Program-made: the position numbers and the translations under genes
The notes under the pieces: generated by a model
The model's database searches: none
Seen by the model: only the letters and a program-made list of their open reading frames with translations
Told to the model about the DNA's origin: nothing
Origin: Rotaria socialis
Taxonomy: Eukaryota; Rotifera; Eurotatoria; Philodinida; Philodinidae
Assembly: GCA_905331475.1 (NCBI GenBank)
Contig: CAJNYU010002922.1
Span: forward strand, 1 to 64,000
Direction: 5' to 3'
DNA: 64,000 nucleotides
In this document: one piece after another, positions 47,901-61,984 of the stretch
How positions within the stretch are numbered: the stretch's first letter is position 1
Layout: every line of letters starts with the position of its first letter

Positions 47901-50900
47901 AAGAAAATTAATTAAAACATTATCTCTCAAGATTTTAGTGCTTCAAAAACATAAATTCTAACTAATTGAGCACTAAAAATGTTTTAGCTCTGAAAACTTT
48001 TCTATCATAGGGAATTGCAATCGAATTCTCATTTTAGTGTACAGTTAGACTAGAAGAAAGATTATTTTCATTTTGATCGATTTATTAAATGTGCTCTGGA
48101 CTTGTTATCGTTTCAGTGATTCAACTTAATTTTTCAGTTGATATACTAATACTTTGCGGCTTGCCGAAAGAAAAAAGAAGAGCTGCACAAAAACACTTCA
48201 AAGTATTGATAAATTTTTATCTTAGCGTCCATTCAAAAATGTTTTCATTCATATTAAATATGGCAACCATATTGAAGAACACATATCAATGAGAAGTCTT
48301 CTCATTAAATATAAACAGTATTATTTACAAATGGGTCGCTATCGTGTTTTGTATTCTAGTCTTTTTAGTGTTTCGACCCAGGCAGCTTTGTCTTTATTAG
48401 GATTTAAAATTCATGGCGTCCTCGAAATCATTTCTGAATGAACAACATACGAATAGTATGATATTTCCATGATATATTTAGTCTATAATCAAGAATAAGG
48501 GTGTTATTCAAATGGAGAAATTTGGATAACGGGATAAAATAAATCTTTATATATTCGTTATTATTTCTATAACTTAATCAATATTTCTAGATATAGTTCA
48601 TAGTACTTTTACTTTTTTCACAGTCACTGTTAGCAAGCGTATAGCCAATTATAGAATAAATCTAGATAAATAATGTATACTCTATAAAAATTTGCTTCAA
48701 CAAATATGTTAACATGTGAGAAAAGCATAATATTATATGAAAATACCAGAACGTATTCATCTCGTTTATGCATCAGATGTCATTTGAAGCAAAGCTCATT
48801 CGAAACTTGAAAATTCTAATTGCCTTTTCATGATATGAGTCGCATTTCATTTCATGCTGATTGTGTTTAGTAGAATAAAATAGTAGTAAATACATTAGTT
48901 CAAAAATAAATTCATAAAAGCACGATTTATCTTGTTTTCCACCTTCGATTTTTTTCCATACATCAATAGAAATGAAATGTGCATAATCAAAATCCATAGA
49001 AAACTCTGTATGTCTCAAGGAAGTTATCTATAACTGTGTCGAATAAGAAATTTCTCTCGAAAACATCATAATATTAAGCTAAATATGTTATCATAGTGTT
49101 TTTCTGACGTTTTACGTATACTAAAAAGACTTTATTCAATGTGAATATGCTTCATTTAAAAGGAATGCCGAAAAATCCTCTAGATTTCATTTAGTCTACC
49201 TGAAATAGTTCTTTTTGATAAATGTTTGGCTTGTTCATCGTCTAATTGTTTTTTTATTAATTGATTTTCTTGCTTCAACTGCACAAGTTCTCTAGTTAAG
49301 TAGCAATGATAGTTATAGAAATGATTAAATACCATGAATACTAACTCGACTTTATGAACAATTTCTTTTTCCAATTCTTTTAATTTTTTTTCAACTTGTT
49401 GCCGTACTTGAATTTCCCTTTCTACTGCTATTTGTAGTTGTTGAATTTCCATGTGTTGTAATTTAACTGAATGACTCAGTGCACGAGACTAAAAAAACAT
49501 CGTTTCAAATTTAAACATTTAACTAATAACATTGAAAATATAATTCTAACTGGATTATTTCCAGTGGATGAAGAAATCGATGATGTTCTACTATTGAAAA
49601 CCAATTGAGGATAGGTTAATTCTTGTTTTTGATCAAATTCTTGGGCCATTTGATTTACCAATTTTTTTAAATATGAATTTGAATCTAGACCTTCATTAAT
49701 AGCTTTACAAATATTTGACTGGAAATTTATATATTTTCGTTGCTTTTTTGCTAAAGAAATAAATTGATCATTAAGTTCTTTTTTGTCATGTAAAATTTTT
49801 TTCATTTGTTGGTAAACATCATTAAAAAATGAAATAATATTTTTCAATAATGGTTCATTTAGATTATTCGTTTCGTTTGTTAAAACCATCCCATCATTGC
49901 CATTATTAATCAATAGACGAGAGAATTTGTCTTGAAATTTAGATAAAAGCAGAGAGACATCATTTGAAACAGATTTTGTTTTGTCTTTAGAATCTTTCAT
50001 TAATAATGATTTATAATTAGTTAGAAAGAAACTTAGTTTTTGATCTAAATCATTTCTTATTTGTTCTTCCATTGATAAGGATGAAACATTATGTTTATGA
50101 AAATGTTTTATTCCATTAGACTCAGGAAGATCTTGAAATAGACTTAAAATTCGTGTCAAATACTCAATTTGTTCGTGTCTCGATATTTCATATTGATCGG
50201 TATAAAAATCTCTCAATTCTTGTATTTCTCGTGTTTTTTTGACAGAATCATTTTTTATTTCATTATATAATTGATGGAAACGATTTAATTCATGAACTAA
50301 TGATGTTCGTTCGAGTTCCAATAATTTTATTTTTGACTCATGTTCACCCTCAGTAACTTGTCTAACTGCATTAGTTGAAAAGATAAGGTTTCCTGTAAGA
50401 TAAAATTTTGGCAATTCACATAATAACATAAACTAGGCTATTACCAGACGATGTCGAACTAGGTCTAATAGCAGAATTTATTATTTTAGATTCTGATTTA
50501 AGAGTTATAGTTGATTTGTTGAGAGGAACCGGTGAAGCTTGTATTGTTTTAATACTATTCGATGAATGACTAAAATATCATGAAAAAAATATTATTTTGA
50601 AATATTAAAGAAAATTTTGTAGACCACTATGAAAGCATACAAATTTCAAAAAGTAACAACAATTAGATCATTGTACAGGCTTCTCATCGGTTACAGTAGT
50701 CGCTTTTGAAAATTAATTGAATTCACTAAAAATCGACTTCATTTATAGATTAAGCGCATGTGACTGATTTTGAATAGATTAACAGATAAGCAAATGGGAG
50801 ATATTTGTATAAAAAATAAAGGTTTTATCCTTTCCATGGAATGTAACAATTTCAATATTCTTTCGATTCGATAGTAGAATCAATACTAAGTCGTATAGAC

Positions 50901-52955
50901 TAATCTCGAAAGCTACCTTCTAAAATTCAATAGTTCTATTCGAATATTCAGGGTAAATGAAAAATATATTGTGGCTGCTTATGGCTAACATTGATTTTAT
51001 CTTCTAATGGAGTTTATTTAATGAAAAAGTGCTAGTGTAAAAAACAAATCAATTTGTATTATTGACTTACCTATCACCAGAATAGGTAAAACCTATGAAC
51101 AGTACTTTGTCAGGTAATCCCATTTTGGAAGCAGGTGTATTGTAAGTCTACAATAGTTTTATTAGTTTCTTATTGTATTCAAAAAAATGTAAAATATATG
51201 AAAGCATAATGCTAAGCTATTGATACGTATATATAAAGATACGTAAATCTAGTGTTTTTTTTCCTGAAAAAAAAGACTAGACTTACCTTAGTACTTTTCT
51301 AAACAAATCAACGAATTATATTCAAAATATAAAAGAATAACTGAAAGAAATTTATCTACTTTGACAAATGTTTCAGGCTCGATATCATTAGAATTCAATA
51401 TATCCATTGTATCTATTACCACAGGAATGTACGGAGGTTGTACTGTAGAAATGAAAAAATTCTAATTTTATCATTATTTTATTGTATGATTCATTACTTT
51501 GTCTTAGATTATTCCAATCAAATTTAGTAAAAAATGGATGTTTTTTAAAATCATTCAATCCATTTTTCCCCAGGCGATAGTCTGCGGAACAAAGCAGTTT
51601 TTGTAATAAATCTTTTGCATCATCCGACACGTCTACATCACCGGGAAATGAAAGTGGAATCTATTTAGATGAAACAAAAGGATACTTCTACTATTCATTT
51701 AATATAATCAGAATCAATGCTAACTTTATTTTTACTACGTGCTATTATTTGTCCATAAGTATCTAACATTGCTTCAGCATAGAATGGAGGTGAACCAAAT
51801 AACATTTCCCACATAACACATCCTAAACTCCACCAATCGCATAGACTTCCATAACAACTTTCATTTTCATTCATTGCACATAACACTTCGGGTGAAATAT
51901 AATCAGGTGTGCCAACAGAAACATTGCTCTGCACCTAAATCAGTAAAAGGAATTACAACAAAACAAAAAACAGTGGAAGTTGTTTGACTGACTGTTCCAT
52001 CAGCTCTCATTCGAAGACAAGAACCTAAAATAACTATAGCTATCATAAAATGAAAGTAAAATTACTATTTTACCAAAGTCTGCTAAGCGAATATGTCCTG
52101 AACCATCGATTAATATATTGTCAGGCCGTTGAAAAAAAATCAAGAATTAAAGAAAAACAAATTCTTCTTCAATCAAACCTACTTGATATCCCGATGAATA
52201 TAACCAAGTCTATGTAGAGAATCAACTGCTAAGATTATTTCAGCAACATAAAATCTAGTCATGTCTTCAGAAAATTTATCATCATATGTTGATAATAACG
52301 TTAACAGATCACCACCATAGTAATATTCCATTAGAAGATACTAGAAAAATCAAATTAGAAAAGAAATTTCCATTTTTGATTATAACTTACTAAATTTTCG
52401 TTATCTTGAAATGCATAATAAAGTTTTGTTATCCATTGAGGATCACCTAATACCAGAACATCACGTTCTTCGCGAAATGAAACTATATCAGCTCTGTTCA
52501 ATATTTCCATTTTATTCATTATTTTCATAGCAAATATTCGTTCCGTATTTTTCATTTTAACAGCAACAACTAAAGATGAATTCACGATAAAATAATTAAA
52601 ATGAATGAAAAAATACCTTCACCAAATGCCCCTTGTCCAATAGTTTTAATTATTTCAAAATCATTTCGATTCAACCGACACTGTTTTATACGCGATACAA
52701 ATGTTTTAACTATAATAAACGCTATAAAGTTAATAGTCGAATACACAAAGCAAATTGGTTACCATTTTCAAGATATGCTTTAATTGATTTTTCTCCCCTC
52801 AAGGTTGCATTCGAACATTCATCATGAAGTACAAGTAATACATCGAGTAATCCATCAATACCTAATATAGTTGGATCGTTCTTATAATCATCTAATATAA
52901 ATCGCTTGATTTCATCATAACGGGATTCAACATTAATGTTACCATTCTCAATCAT
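44980..52955 (-). CDS. CDC42BPA: MRCK / Genghis Khan-type Cdc42-binding Ser/Thr kinase
   Basis: About 25 exons and roughly 1,450 aa (vertebrate MRCKs about 1,700). The N-terminal cap has [19 protein letters not shown]. The AGC/DMPK kinase has [16 protein letters not shown] (Lys), FREERDVL (Glu), [44 protein letters not shown], then [20 protein letters not shown] and the turn [11 protein letters not shown]. Next come a Ser-rich linker and a coiled coil (49.2-50.4 kb). C1 follows at 47.1-47.2 kb ([29 protein letters not shown]), then PH at 46.5-46.9 kb ([18 protein letters not shown]) and CNH at 45.3-46.3 kb. A CRIB motif [18 protein letters not shown] lies near the C-terminus. It should phosphorylate myosin light chain regulators downstream of Cdc42. 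The coiled coil is shorter than in vertebrates. Start ATG 52955; an acceptor-like CTCTAG upstream leaves room for an earlier exon. Confidence 0.93.
47494..49199 (-). other. Long (1.7 kb) intron of MRCK
   Basis: Donor CAG|GTAGAC follows KRTIS of the coiled coil. The acceptor TTTTTAG precedes the exon [10 protein letters not shown] with its five-Asn run. No coding exon or TIR is visible inside; ORFs 48089-48292 and 48773-49018 look random. Confidence 0.65.
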
Positions 52956-54839
52956 TTTCAAGTTGAGTAATGTTTTAAGAAATGACGATTTATTTGACAA
53001 TACGCACTAGAGACAAGAATGTTATTATATCAGTAGAGATTTTTTCTTATTATGACTTTGATAATATTTTAGGTTTATCATTTACAGTATAAAAAACATA
53101 CTAGACAGGCTTTTGAAGTAGGCAAGATAAGAGAATTCAAAGCGTTGACTCGAAAAAAAACTAAAGTCAGGCATATTTCGTCAGCGATATCTATGCAAAG
53201 CATATCTGATCGTAGAAAAATGATATGATGATAAATTTCAACGTATAAAGAATCAATTTCAAAATAAATTCGCCCATGGGTCAATATTAAATATAGAAGA
53301 TTGATATTATTTTTATACAGATTTTCACATTCATTTTCTGTACTACTATTATGAACATTTCAGTACAAAACCAAGGTGTTAAGATTTATTCATTAGAATA
53401 AACAAAATAAAACAGAGGACTAAGAGAAATAAAGATCAATATTAGGATTTTATATATACAATGAACTTCTAAATCACAGAAATATCAAGTCAACATGTCA
53501 ACATTTTTATTCGATAAATATAGTTAATATACATTGACTAGTCGTATATCATTATGTCGAATTCACATTTCATACTATGAACGATAATTTAAAAAAAGTG
53601 AAATAAGACAACTGGAACTTCGTATGATAGTCTCGTTCGAAATCTACAATATGTCACTCATTAACAATTCTATTCATCCATGGTGACTAATTTAAGAGAT
53701 ATAGTATCGTTTGTCTTTATTGCAAGTCGTACACATGAAATTATTAGATGATATACCGTGGTCAAATTTTTAATAGTTCTATTCATTGATTCATCAATAA
53801 TGAAAATGATTTTGTAAAAATGAGTAAATTTGTCAAGATCTTCTATGTTGACATTTCAATTGAAATTGATTGATTTAGCTGTGTTCAATGACAAAAATTG
53901 GCTGTTGAAATATTAGAATTCATTCTTAAAAGAATACATACAAATTGATCATCGACAATTTGAGAAAATGCGTACACATACACTTAAAATCAAACGTCGT
54001 TTTCAACTGGAGGGTATGGGGGTGTTGAAATGCAGATCATCCTTGATGCTGTGTGCTTCCAATAGGCGCTGATCAGATGAAAGAAGTACTAAACGAGATG
54101 AGTGATGTACCCATGATCGACTCACATTTTAACTCATAGTGACATCCATACTATGAGGTATACGCAAAGCAATTTTTGTTCGATGAACTACATTAAAAAT
54201 AGTATGATTCGATAGAGAATAAAATTTTTCACCCAGCATGATCCTTGAGAAGCCCTAAAATAGTTCAAAGTATAAGTTTGAGCAGGAAATACTAAAGTCT
54301 AGTGTTAATAATACTATAACGTATATTCAATTCAATTTCTACATTTTACAACTAGAAAAATCTCTAAATTCAGTGACAAACGATGCATATATAATACAAT
54401 AAACCCATGAGTTTTTAAAAGGATTGAAAACGGGAAAAAATAGTTTTTTGAAGTTTTCTCTTAATCGAAAGTATTTTTTGAATGATCTTCTAATAGTAAA
54501 TTAAAATTCATTCATTTATTTATTTAACTACATTTTCTAATGTTCGAAATATTATTTTCTGACAAAAACTATAAATATAAGAATTAAACCGACTTTGAGC
54601 ATTTCTACAGAAATTTAAAACAAAATATTTAATAAATTATTCTTTGCTTGTTTTCAACGTTGCTTTATCTGAAACAAGTCCGATATCAATCAATAGAGAG
54701 CACTGCACTCACTCATCAAACTTCCATATTCGATTGGCTGCCATCGTTATAACCAATAAGGAATGAAGAATAAGAAGATGCTACATTTATTTTCGGATTA
54801 TTACATAGATACATGTATTTTTAAAAAGGTGATATTTAA
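52956..54839. other. Divergent intergenic region, no gene seen
   Basis: Between the starts of MRCK (-) and the multipass membrane protein (+); should hold both promoters. ORF 53078-53284 has no support. Confidence 0.55.
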
Positions 54840-56083
54840 ATGGAAATAGCATTAGTAGAAAATGATTATGTTCTACCGACTGCAATCTATAAGCATGATT
54901 GGATTCATATTTTTTATATGGGTACATGTATTATATTCTTTGTGATTCAAGTGTATCAACGTATCTCTGTAGATCTCATTTACTCTTCAAGCAAGTATTT
55001 GCGTATATTAAGAATATGTTTAACTAACTATATATTTTCGTTCACAGGAGACTTTAAGAGTAGTTTATATATTCCTTCTCTCAATCGATATCCAACTGAA
55101 TTAACTCCAACTTCGTCCAGTATGTCATATATTTGGTATGTTGTTTTTATTTGGCAGGTAAAAATCTATAAAGAAGAAATTTTTTTTTTGATAATGGTAA
55201 TACCTATGAACATTAATCTAGGCTGCATGGATTATTTATTCAGTAATTGGTATTTTTCGACGCACATCATCAGGTACTTACTTTTATCAACATCCATGTG
55301 CCATGAATAAATGGTGTTATTTCTATACTGTATTTGGTCTTATTTTGTTTACACCACAATTGGCAGCAGCTTCACGAAATAAATATGGAATTGGAGTAAG
55401 AAAAATACAATAATTAGTTTTGGCGTGAGAAATTTTTAATTTCTATATTAGATGTCAATATTTCGTCATTTGGGAACATTATGTGAATTACTTATTATTC
55501 TTGTTGTTGTACATGTGTCACTGTGGGAAAACGTGAAAAGTTATTTGCGAAATAAATTGTACGTATCACGTTTTACTTTAAAATATTCGGAAGAAAAACA
55601 AATTATTATGTGTTTTCTTTAAGTTTTGCCGATGTTTGGTTAACACGGTTACTGTATCATAATGGTTTAGCTTTATGGGCATCTGTTATTTTCTATGAAA
55701 GTTGCTTGTCAATTATAATAGGTCTCATTTATGGTGATGTGATGTCATCATCAACAGCTTCTATTATTGGATGTTTACTTCTTTGTTGTGTATTTATTAT
55801 AGTTAGTCTTCTTGAAAATTTCGTTTTCTATAATGCACTTGCATTTACTCTATCACCATGGTTCGTTTTCTTATGGATTTTGGGAGATATTGTTTTTCGA
55901 GTAGATAAAAAATTTTCATCATCTATTTTTACTATTTGGCTTGTTCGATTTGTTTTTTTTCTAACATGTGTATTGACATGTTTTCGTTTGTGTTTGTTTT
56001 TTTGGCGGTACAAAAACAAAACGATACCAACTTTTCAGTCACCGAGAATCTATAGTTTTATTGTAGAACCAAGATCTTTTTAA
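54840..56083 (+). CDS. Multipass membrane protein of unknown family, 5 exons
   Basis: Exons 54840-54960, 55048-55157, 55222-55395, 55452-55558 and 55624-56083 close in frame to 323 aa. Seven or eight hydrophobic helices: WIHIFYMGTCIIFFVIQVYQ, MSYIWYVVFIWQAAWIIYSV, YFYTVFGLILFTPQLAAAS, LCELLIILVVVHVSLW, ALWASVIFYESCLSIIIGLI, IIGCLLLCCVFIIVSLLENF, LSPWFVFLWILGDIVF and IWLVRFVFFLTCVLTCFRLC. A conserved-looking Trp/Tyr-rich block (SYIWYVVFIWQ) faintly recalls TspO-like proteins, but the resemblance is too weak to name it. No signal peptide. The start is the first ATG in frame. AATAAA at 56157-56162 is a likely poly(A) signal. Function unknown. Confidence 0.75.
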
Positions 56084-58271
56084 GTAATTAACCGATTTTT
56101 GCATATTCTCTTGTTAGTGCTGTACAGTATATAATGTTTTATTTTTCATTATTGTTAATAAATATAAAATTCAATGTATATAACGAGATATTAATGAATT
56201 TCTATAATCTTGTTATAAGCGATTTCACTCTCAGCAAAAAAGGTTTAAGATCAAATTTTGTTTATTTAACTCTAATTATAATTATCAATTGAATCGCTTA
56301 TCTATACTATATTCAACAATAGACGACTGATTCTTTTTTTGGTCATGATTGATTTCTCGTTTAAATACGATGATGTTATTTTGTTTCATGAACAGTGTTC
56401 AGTTTAGTTTTGACTGAAGTGAATAAAACCTATATCGCCTTAGTGATATGTGATTGACTAGTTTCGTAGCGGGACAATATTTCCGCATTTGTTTTTGAAA
56501 AATTGAAGATTCATGTGAAAATATTATCATTACCAAATTCTGATTCGACCCCTACTCCGATCACGAATCTCTATAATATAGCACAAATACTCATAAAAAT
56601 ATATGTATTAAGGTTGAAAGTGAAACCTACTTCCATTTATCATTTGTCCAGTCAAAATAAGAAACTAAACTCGTTCAACATAATTTTAGTTCGAAATCAA
56701 AATTTCGATTTTGACTGGTCTGTGTATTAATGCTGCTTTGTTGAACAGCAGAAGCTAATGAGCGACAAAAAAATGCAACAAAATTTTCTCTTTCTTTCAA
56801 AAAAACATTATCAAAGAACTTCACATAGGTATGTAGATGCGATAAGGACTACACTTTGATTCAGATGTAGGTTCAGAACTATTATTTATACTCATTTTAT
56901 TCAGATTTCATCTTTCTGTTGCTCATTAAAATTGTTCCGATTGAGACTTAAAAAAATTAAAATGTACTTGACTTTTGATTGTAGGTAGAACGTAAATACT
57001 TCGATTGCATATTTTCATAAGTAATATAAATAGCTACTGAAGAAATATTGATAAACGGTATACCTTGTATCTTTGAAATAAAAACATTTCTTTAAGACTT
57101 ACATTCAATTAGATTTTGTTTATATTTTTGTGTGGTAGCGTGCGCGTATAACATTTGAAATTAAATCAAACATGAGTAGACTGTGTTTCTCTTTTGAGAA
57201 AACAAATTCATTTCACTATTTTCTACAAATCGAAAATATTCTCTTATCTAGTTGAAGAACAATCCTCTATTAATAGTGCCTTAGAATTCTTATGTATTCC
57301 TATGTTCAAAAACGAAAACAAAACATTTGTCGGTATACATATAGATATTGTTGATTATGGAACGAAGTAACAAAGAGAAGAAACTGAAGATAGGAGACGT
57401 CCGCAAAATAAAAACAACACGCAAGTCAAACGAGAGAACGTTGTCAACTGTTAAATAGCTAATTTTCGGGTACAAAATCTTTGTACAAGATAAAAACCAG
57501 TGAGATATAAAAGTTTCTCAAATAACAAGTTCCTGTTGGTGCTCTATTCTAAACTGAAGGCGTTTTACTGGAAACTGACGACTATTGTTTCGCGTCGTGA
57601 TATTAAATTTCAACAAAACTTTAAGACTCACAACATAGCTGCATAGAGTTGAGTTTTGGAAATTCGATGTTCATTGTTCTGAAGAAGAAAAGTTTAAAAA
57701 GATTAACATTAAAATTTAATACATCAAAACTTCGATCTCATAATAGATATCAACTGGGAAAATGGCACAATAGTATCAATTAAAGAGTCTGATTTGAAAT
57801 AAAAGGATAGATAACGAAATGTCTGTAATTCAATAGTCTTGAGAATTTACAATTATAATCCTATAAGAAATTATGTGATGTTTTCTTGTAATTATTCAAA
57901 AAATAATGTCACATATTATCTTTCTAGTAAACAAAAACAAAATAAATGTTAAAAGCGGCATCTATTAAGTAATTAATGCGAACTAAAGTTCATCATTATT
58001 TAAGTCCAGTTAATGTCTATATGCTCTCTTTTCTAAAATCGTTTTTCTTTCTGTCAGAGTTCAAATCAAACAAGTGTGATAGAGTATAATTATTAAATAG
58101 TAAATGGTATTTAACCTTTTGTATGAATTGACCAACAGATAGATTTGTCTAGTGCGCTTATATGATTACTATAGTACCTCGATTAATCTATTCTGTATTT
58201 TTATTTTTACTTTCCTATTGTTTCTTTTCGACTATATATACTATTCTGATTTTAATGGTAGCATCATTTCA
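56084..58271. other. Intergenic, no gene seen
   Basis: AT-rich. AATAAA at 56157-56162 belongs to the upstream gene. ORFs 56503-56730 and 57290-57475 lack support. The right end should hold the KIF23 promoter. Confidence 0.55.
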
Positions 58272-61200
58272 ATGAAGAAAACGCAGCTTGGTTCGCGTGA
58301 TTTACTTATTAATGGTGGTGGTTGTCCCGTAGAAGTGAGTCATTAATGTTCTTAGCAGGACTTTTGCATCTACTCAATTTTGTTTTCTCGTAGGTCTTTT
58401 GTCGTCTACGGCCACCAAAAGATAATCATAACGATCAACAAACAGATAATTCTTCGTCATGTATTAAAGTTGCAAGTTCCAAAGAACTTGTTCTCTATTC
58501 GTCCGAGGTTAGCGAATTTATTTTAGACTATTGATAATCAATATGAACATTTTTTGAATTTTTAGAATGCTAAAAATGCACAAATTAGAGAAGTAAGTCT
58601 TTTATGTTGAATTCATTTCATTATTTGGTTTTTGTTTCTAGTCTCGTTATGACTTTAGTCATATTCTTACAGATAATATTTCTCAATCAGCTGCATTTAA
58701 AGAATTAGCTTTACCGTTACTTGACGATCTTATTCAAGGCAAAAGCAGTATGTTTTCTCGTTCGAAAAAAAAATGTTTCATCTTATTTGTTATGCAAAAT
58801 TTAGGTGTATTATTTACATATGGAATTACTGGTTCTGGCAAAACCTATACAATGATGGGCCCATTGAATAATCCCGGTTTGATTCCACGTTCATTTGATG
58901 TGATTTTTAATTCAGTTGGACCTTATCTTGGAAAGAAATATGTTAGTTCTATTCAAGTTGCTTTTCTGTTCTCTAATATTGTTTATTTAACTTTTTAGCT
59001 TCTACGTTCTGATCGACAAAATAGTTATGAAATTCAAAGTGACGCTGATATTTTACTCGAACGACAACGTCGAGAACTTCAAATGGCTAGAAGCGGTAAT
59101 AATCAACGTTTCAAGTATGATACAACATTGCATTGATTCGAACTCAAATATCATGATTCTATATAGAAATCCAGAGTCATCAACTCCACGTACATTAGAT
59201 ACAACATCATTATGGAACCCACAACTAAATGAAAATTGCTCGTACTTTGTCTTTGTGACATTTGTTGAAATATATAATAACTATATTTATGATTTATTCG
59301 ATGATGATATTCTTAATAAGTAAGATGATTGATGATAAATTAGAAAATAAATGACTCTCTTCTAGAGCACCACAATCGAAACAATTACGTGAGGATAACC
59401 GTGGTCGTCCCTATATAAAAGATGTCAAAGAAGTTGAAGTACGTACCAGTGAAGAAGCTATTGATTTACTTAATATGGGTTTAAAACGACGACGTATCGC
59501 TCATACGCAATTGAACACTGAATCAAGTCGTTCACATAGTGTTCTATCAATGCGTCTGGTTCAATTTCAAACTGATATTCCACCAACATCACTTGTATAT
59601 CGAATTGCTACTCTCTAGAAAATATACAAAATAATCTCTCGTTTTTATTTATCTATAGACAAAAGATGATCTAACAGTGAGCACTATTCATTTAGTTGAT
59701 TTAGCTGGTAGTGAACGTGTTAATCGAGCTAAAACTGTTGGTGAACGAGTCAAAGAAGCAAGTAAGTCTAGTAGTTTTTTTCACGTTTAATTCATTATTT
59801 TAAATTTAAATTTACTTTAGGCAATATTAATTCATCATTAATGGTTCTTCGACAATGTTTTGAAGTTTTACGTGAAAATCAAGCACAAAGTACAAGCAAG
59901 GTAAAATTTTTTTTTTTCGTTCTTCATTTCTCATTAAGAGTCACCGTACTTATTGATATAGATGGTGCCATATCGTGAATCAAAATTAACATCTTTCTTC
60001 AAGAGTTACTTTGATGGTGAAGGTCGAATACGAATGATACTTTGCGTTAATCCGACTGTTGATGGTTATGAAGAAATTCAAGTAAGTCAATTAATGACTA
60101 ACGTGTTTTTATTTTCAGTAATTAAACTTCTAGCATGCACTTAAATTTGGTGAATTAACAAAAGATGTTATGGTACCACGTTCTTTGCCTCCTCCTCCAC
60201 CACCACCTCCAGTTCTACCAAAAACAACTACTCGTGCTGCTGTTTTACGAGATATCGACAATCAACAGCAGCAGAATATGCAAGCAGTACTTTTTACTGA
60301 ATTCAAGTAATGTCAATATTACACTAGAACAGAAACTTTAATTCAGGTTTTTCTTCTCACAAATGGATAAAATAGAATGATGTCTTAGAATAGCATAGCA
60401 ATCAATATTTAAATGCTTTGAACGTTGTTTTTTCTGATGAATATTAATTTTTGCTTTTCGATAATCAAATTCTAAAAATTTCGAATCGGATATTTTAAAT
60501 AGCAGTGTTTCTATACATTTCTAACTTTTTCATCGACACTAATATCTATTTGACATTTAAGGCTATTGCTACCTAGGAATATCTATGTTTAGTATACTTA
60601 CTAACTTGCATTCTTCTATTGATTATAATGAATTTGATGTATCAAATATTATCCTAGATACGAGTCAACTAAAATCGAATTCAGTATATCAATGAATGCA
60701 ACAAGCATGAATATTCATAATATATAATTTCGACTACTTGCTGATATAATAATGATTCTATACTGAGAACTATTGTCAAAGTTTATTGTTAAAACTAATA
60801 CAGTTGCTACGTGGAAAATAAATTCCAATGATGATGATCAACTATTTTCCTATCAATAAAATACGCTAATACTAAGAAAAACCAACAGAGCTGATTTCAT
60901 AGTCATCATCGATGATTTAGTGCACGTTTATTTGCTATCCTATTCGTCTCATTTTCATATTCTTCATTTTACAGAATTCTACAAATCTGCTTTTTTTTAC
61001 ATAGTGCTCAAGCATTAATTTCTCCATTTCCACCGCTTGAATACTCGCTCTTGGGTGGAGTTAGTGATGATGAAGCTATTTTAAATCTTCAAGAACATTT
61101 ACGACGACGTATCGAAGAACGACACCGATTAAATATGGTATAAAACAAATTGTTTTTGCAGTTTTATTATTTTAATATATTTGTTTTTTTACTAGCTTAT

Positions 61201-61949
61201 TCAAGAACAACAAGAATTCTTACGTAAATTTACATTCGAATTAGTATCTGATTATGATTCAACCATATCAAATCATGATGATTTGTCAAAAGAAAATGAA
61301 CAACAAACAAAAACAGTCCGACAATTACAAACACGAATTAAACTATTGGAAAAGTCACAAAATGATTTGTATAAGACAACAAATCAAATTGAACGTGAAA
61401 ATAAAGTACTCAAAACACAGGTACGTTCTTCTTTTAATATTATTCATTGAAGGTAAAAGTCTCATTTTTTTCATTTATATTTTCTGAAAATTAGATTGAT
61501 GAACGAAATATTGAAATAAAATCATTGAAGTCTGAACGACGAAAAGATAAAAATGATTTTGAAAATAAAATGAAAGTTAAATTAAATGAAATTGAACAAC
61601 ACTATGCAAGTTATGTCTTCAATGTAAAAATACATGAAAATTTTGTTTTCTCTCTATTTAGATTAATGATATAAAGAATAGAGAAAACCAAATGCGTGAA
61701 CTTGAACGTCAACATGATGATAAATTAAATATCATTCGATCGATGGCTGGAAGTAATAACATTACCAATGAACAATTTTTAATTCCAGTTAATTCCACAT
61801 CTTCACATACTAATCCCGAGTAAAATATGCTTAAATTTACAAATAAAGAAAATATATTGAAATAATTTTCTAGAAATCTAACTGAACATGTTTATCAAAA
61901 TCAAAATCAACAACAGCAATACCATCGTGTAGAAATGATCATATCTCAC

Positions 61950-61984
<35 letters not shown>

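Noticed and set aside
58152..58346. Upstream hydrophobic extension of KIF23
   Set aside because: Kinesin-6 N-termini are basic and soluble; ATG 58272 gives a fitting [10 protein letters not shown] start.
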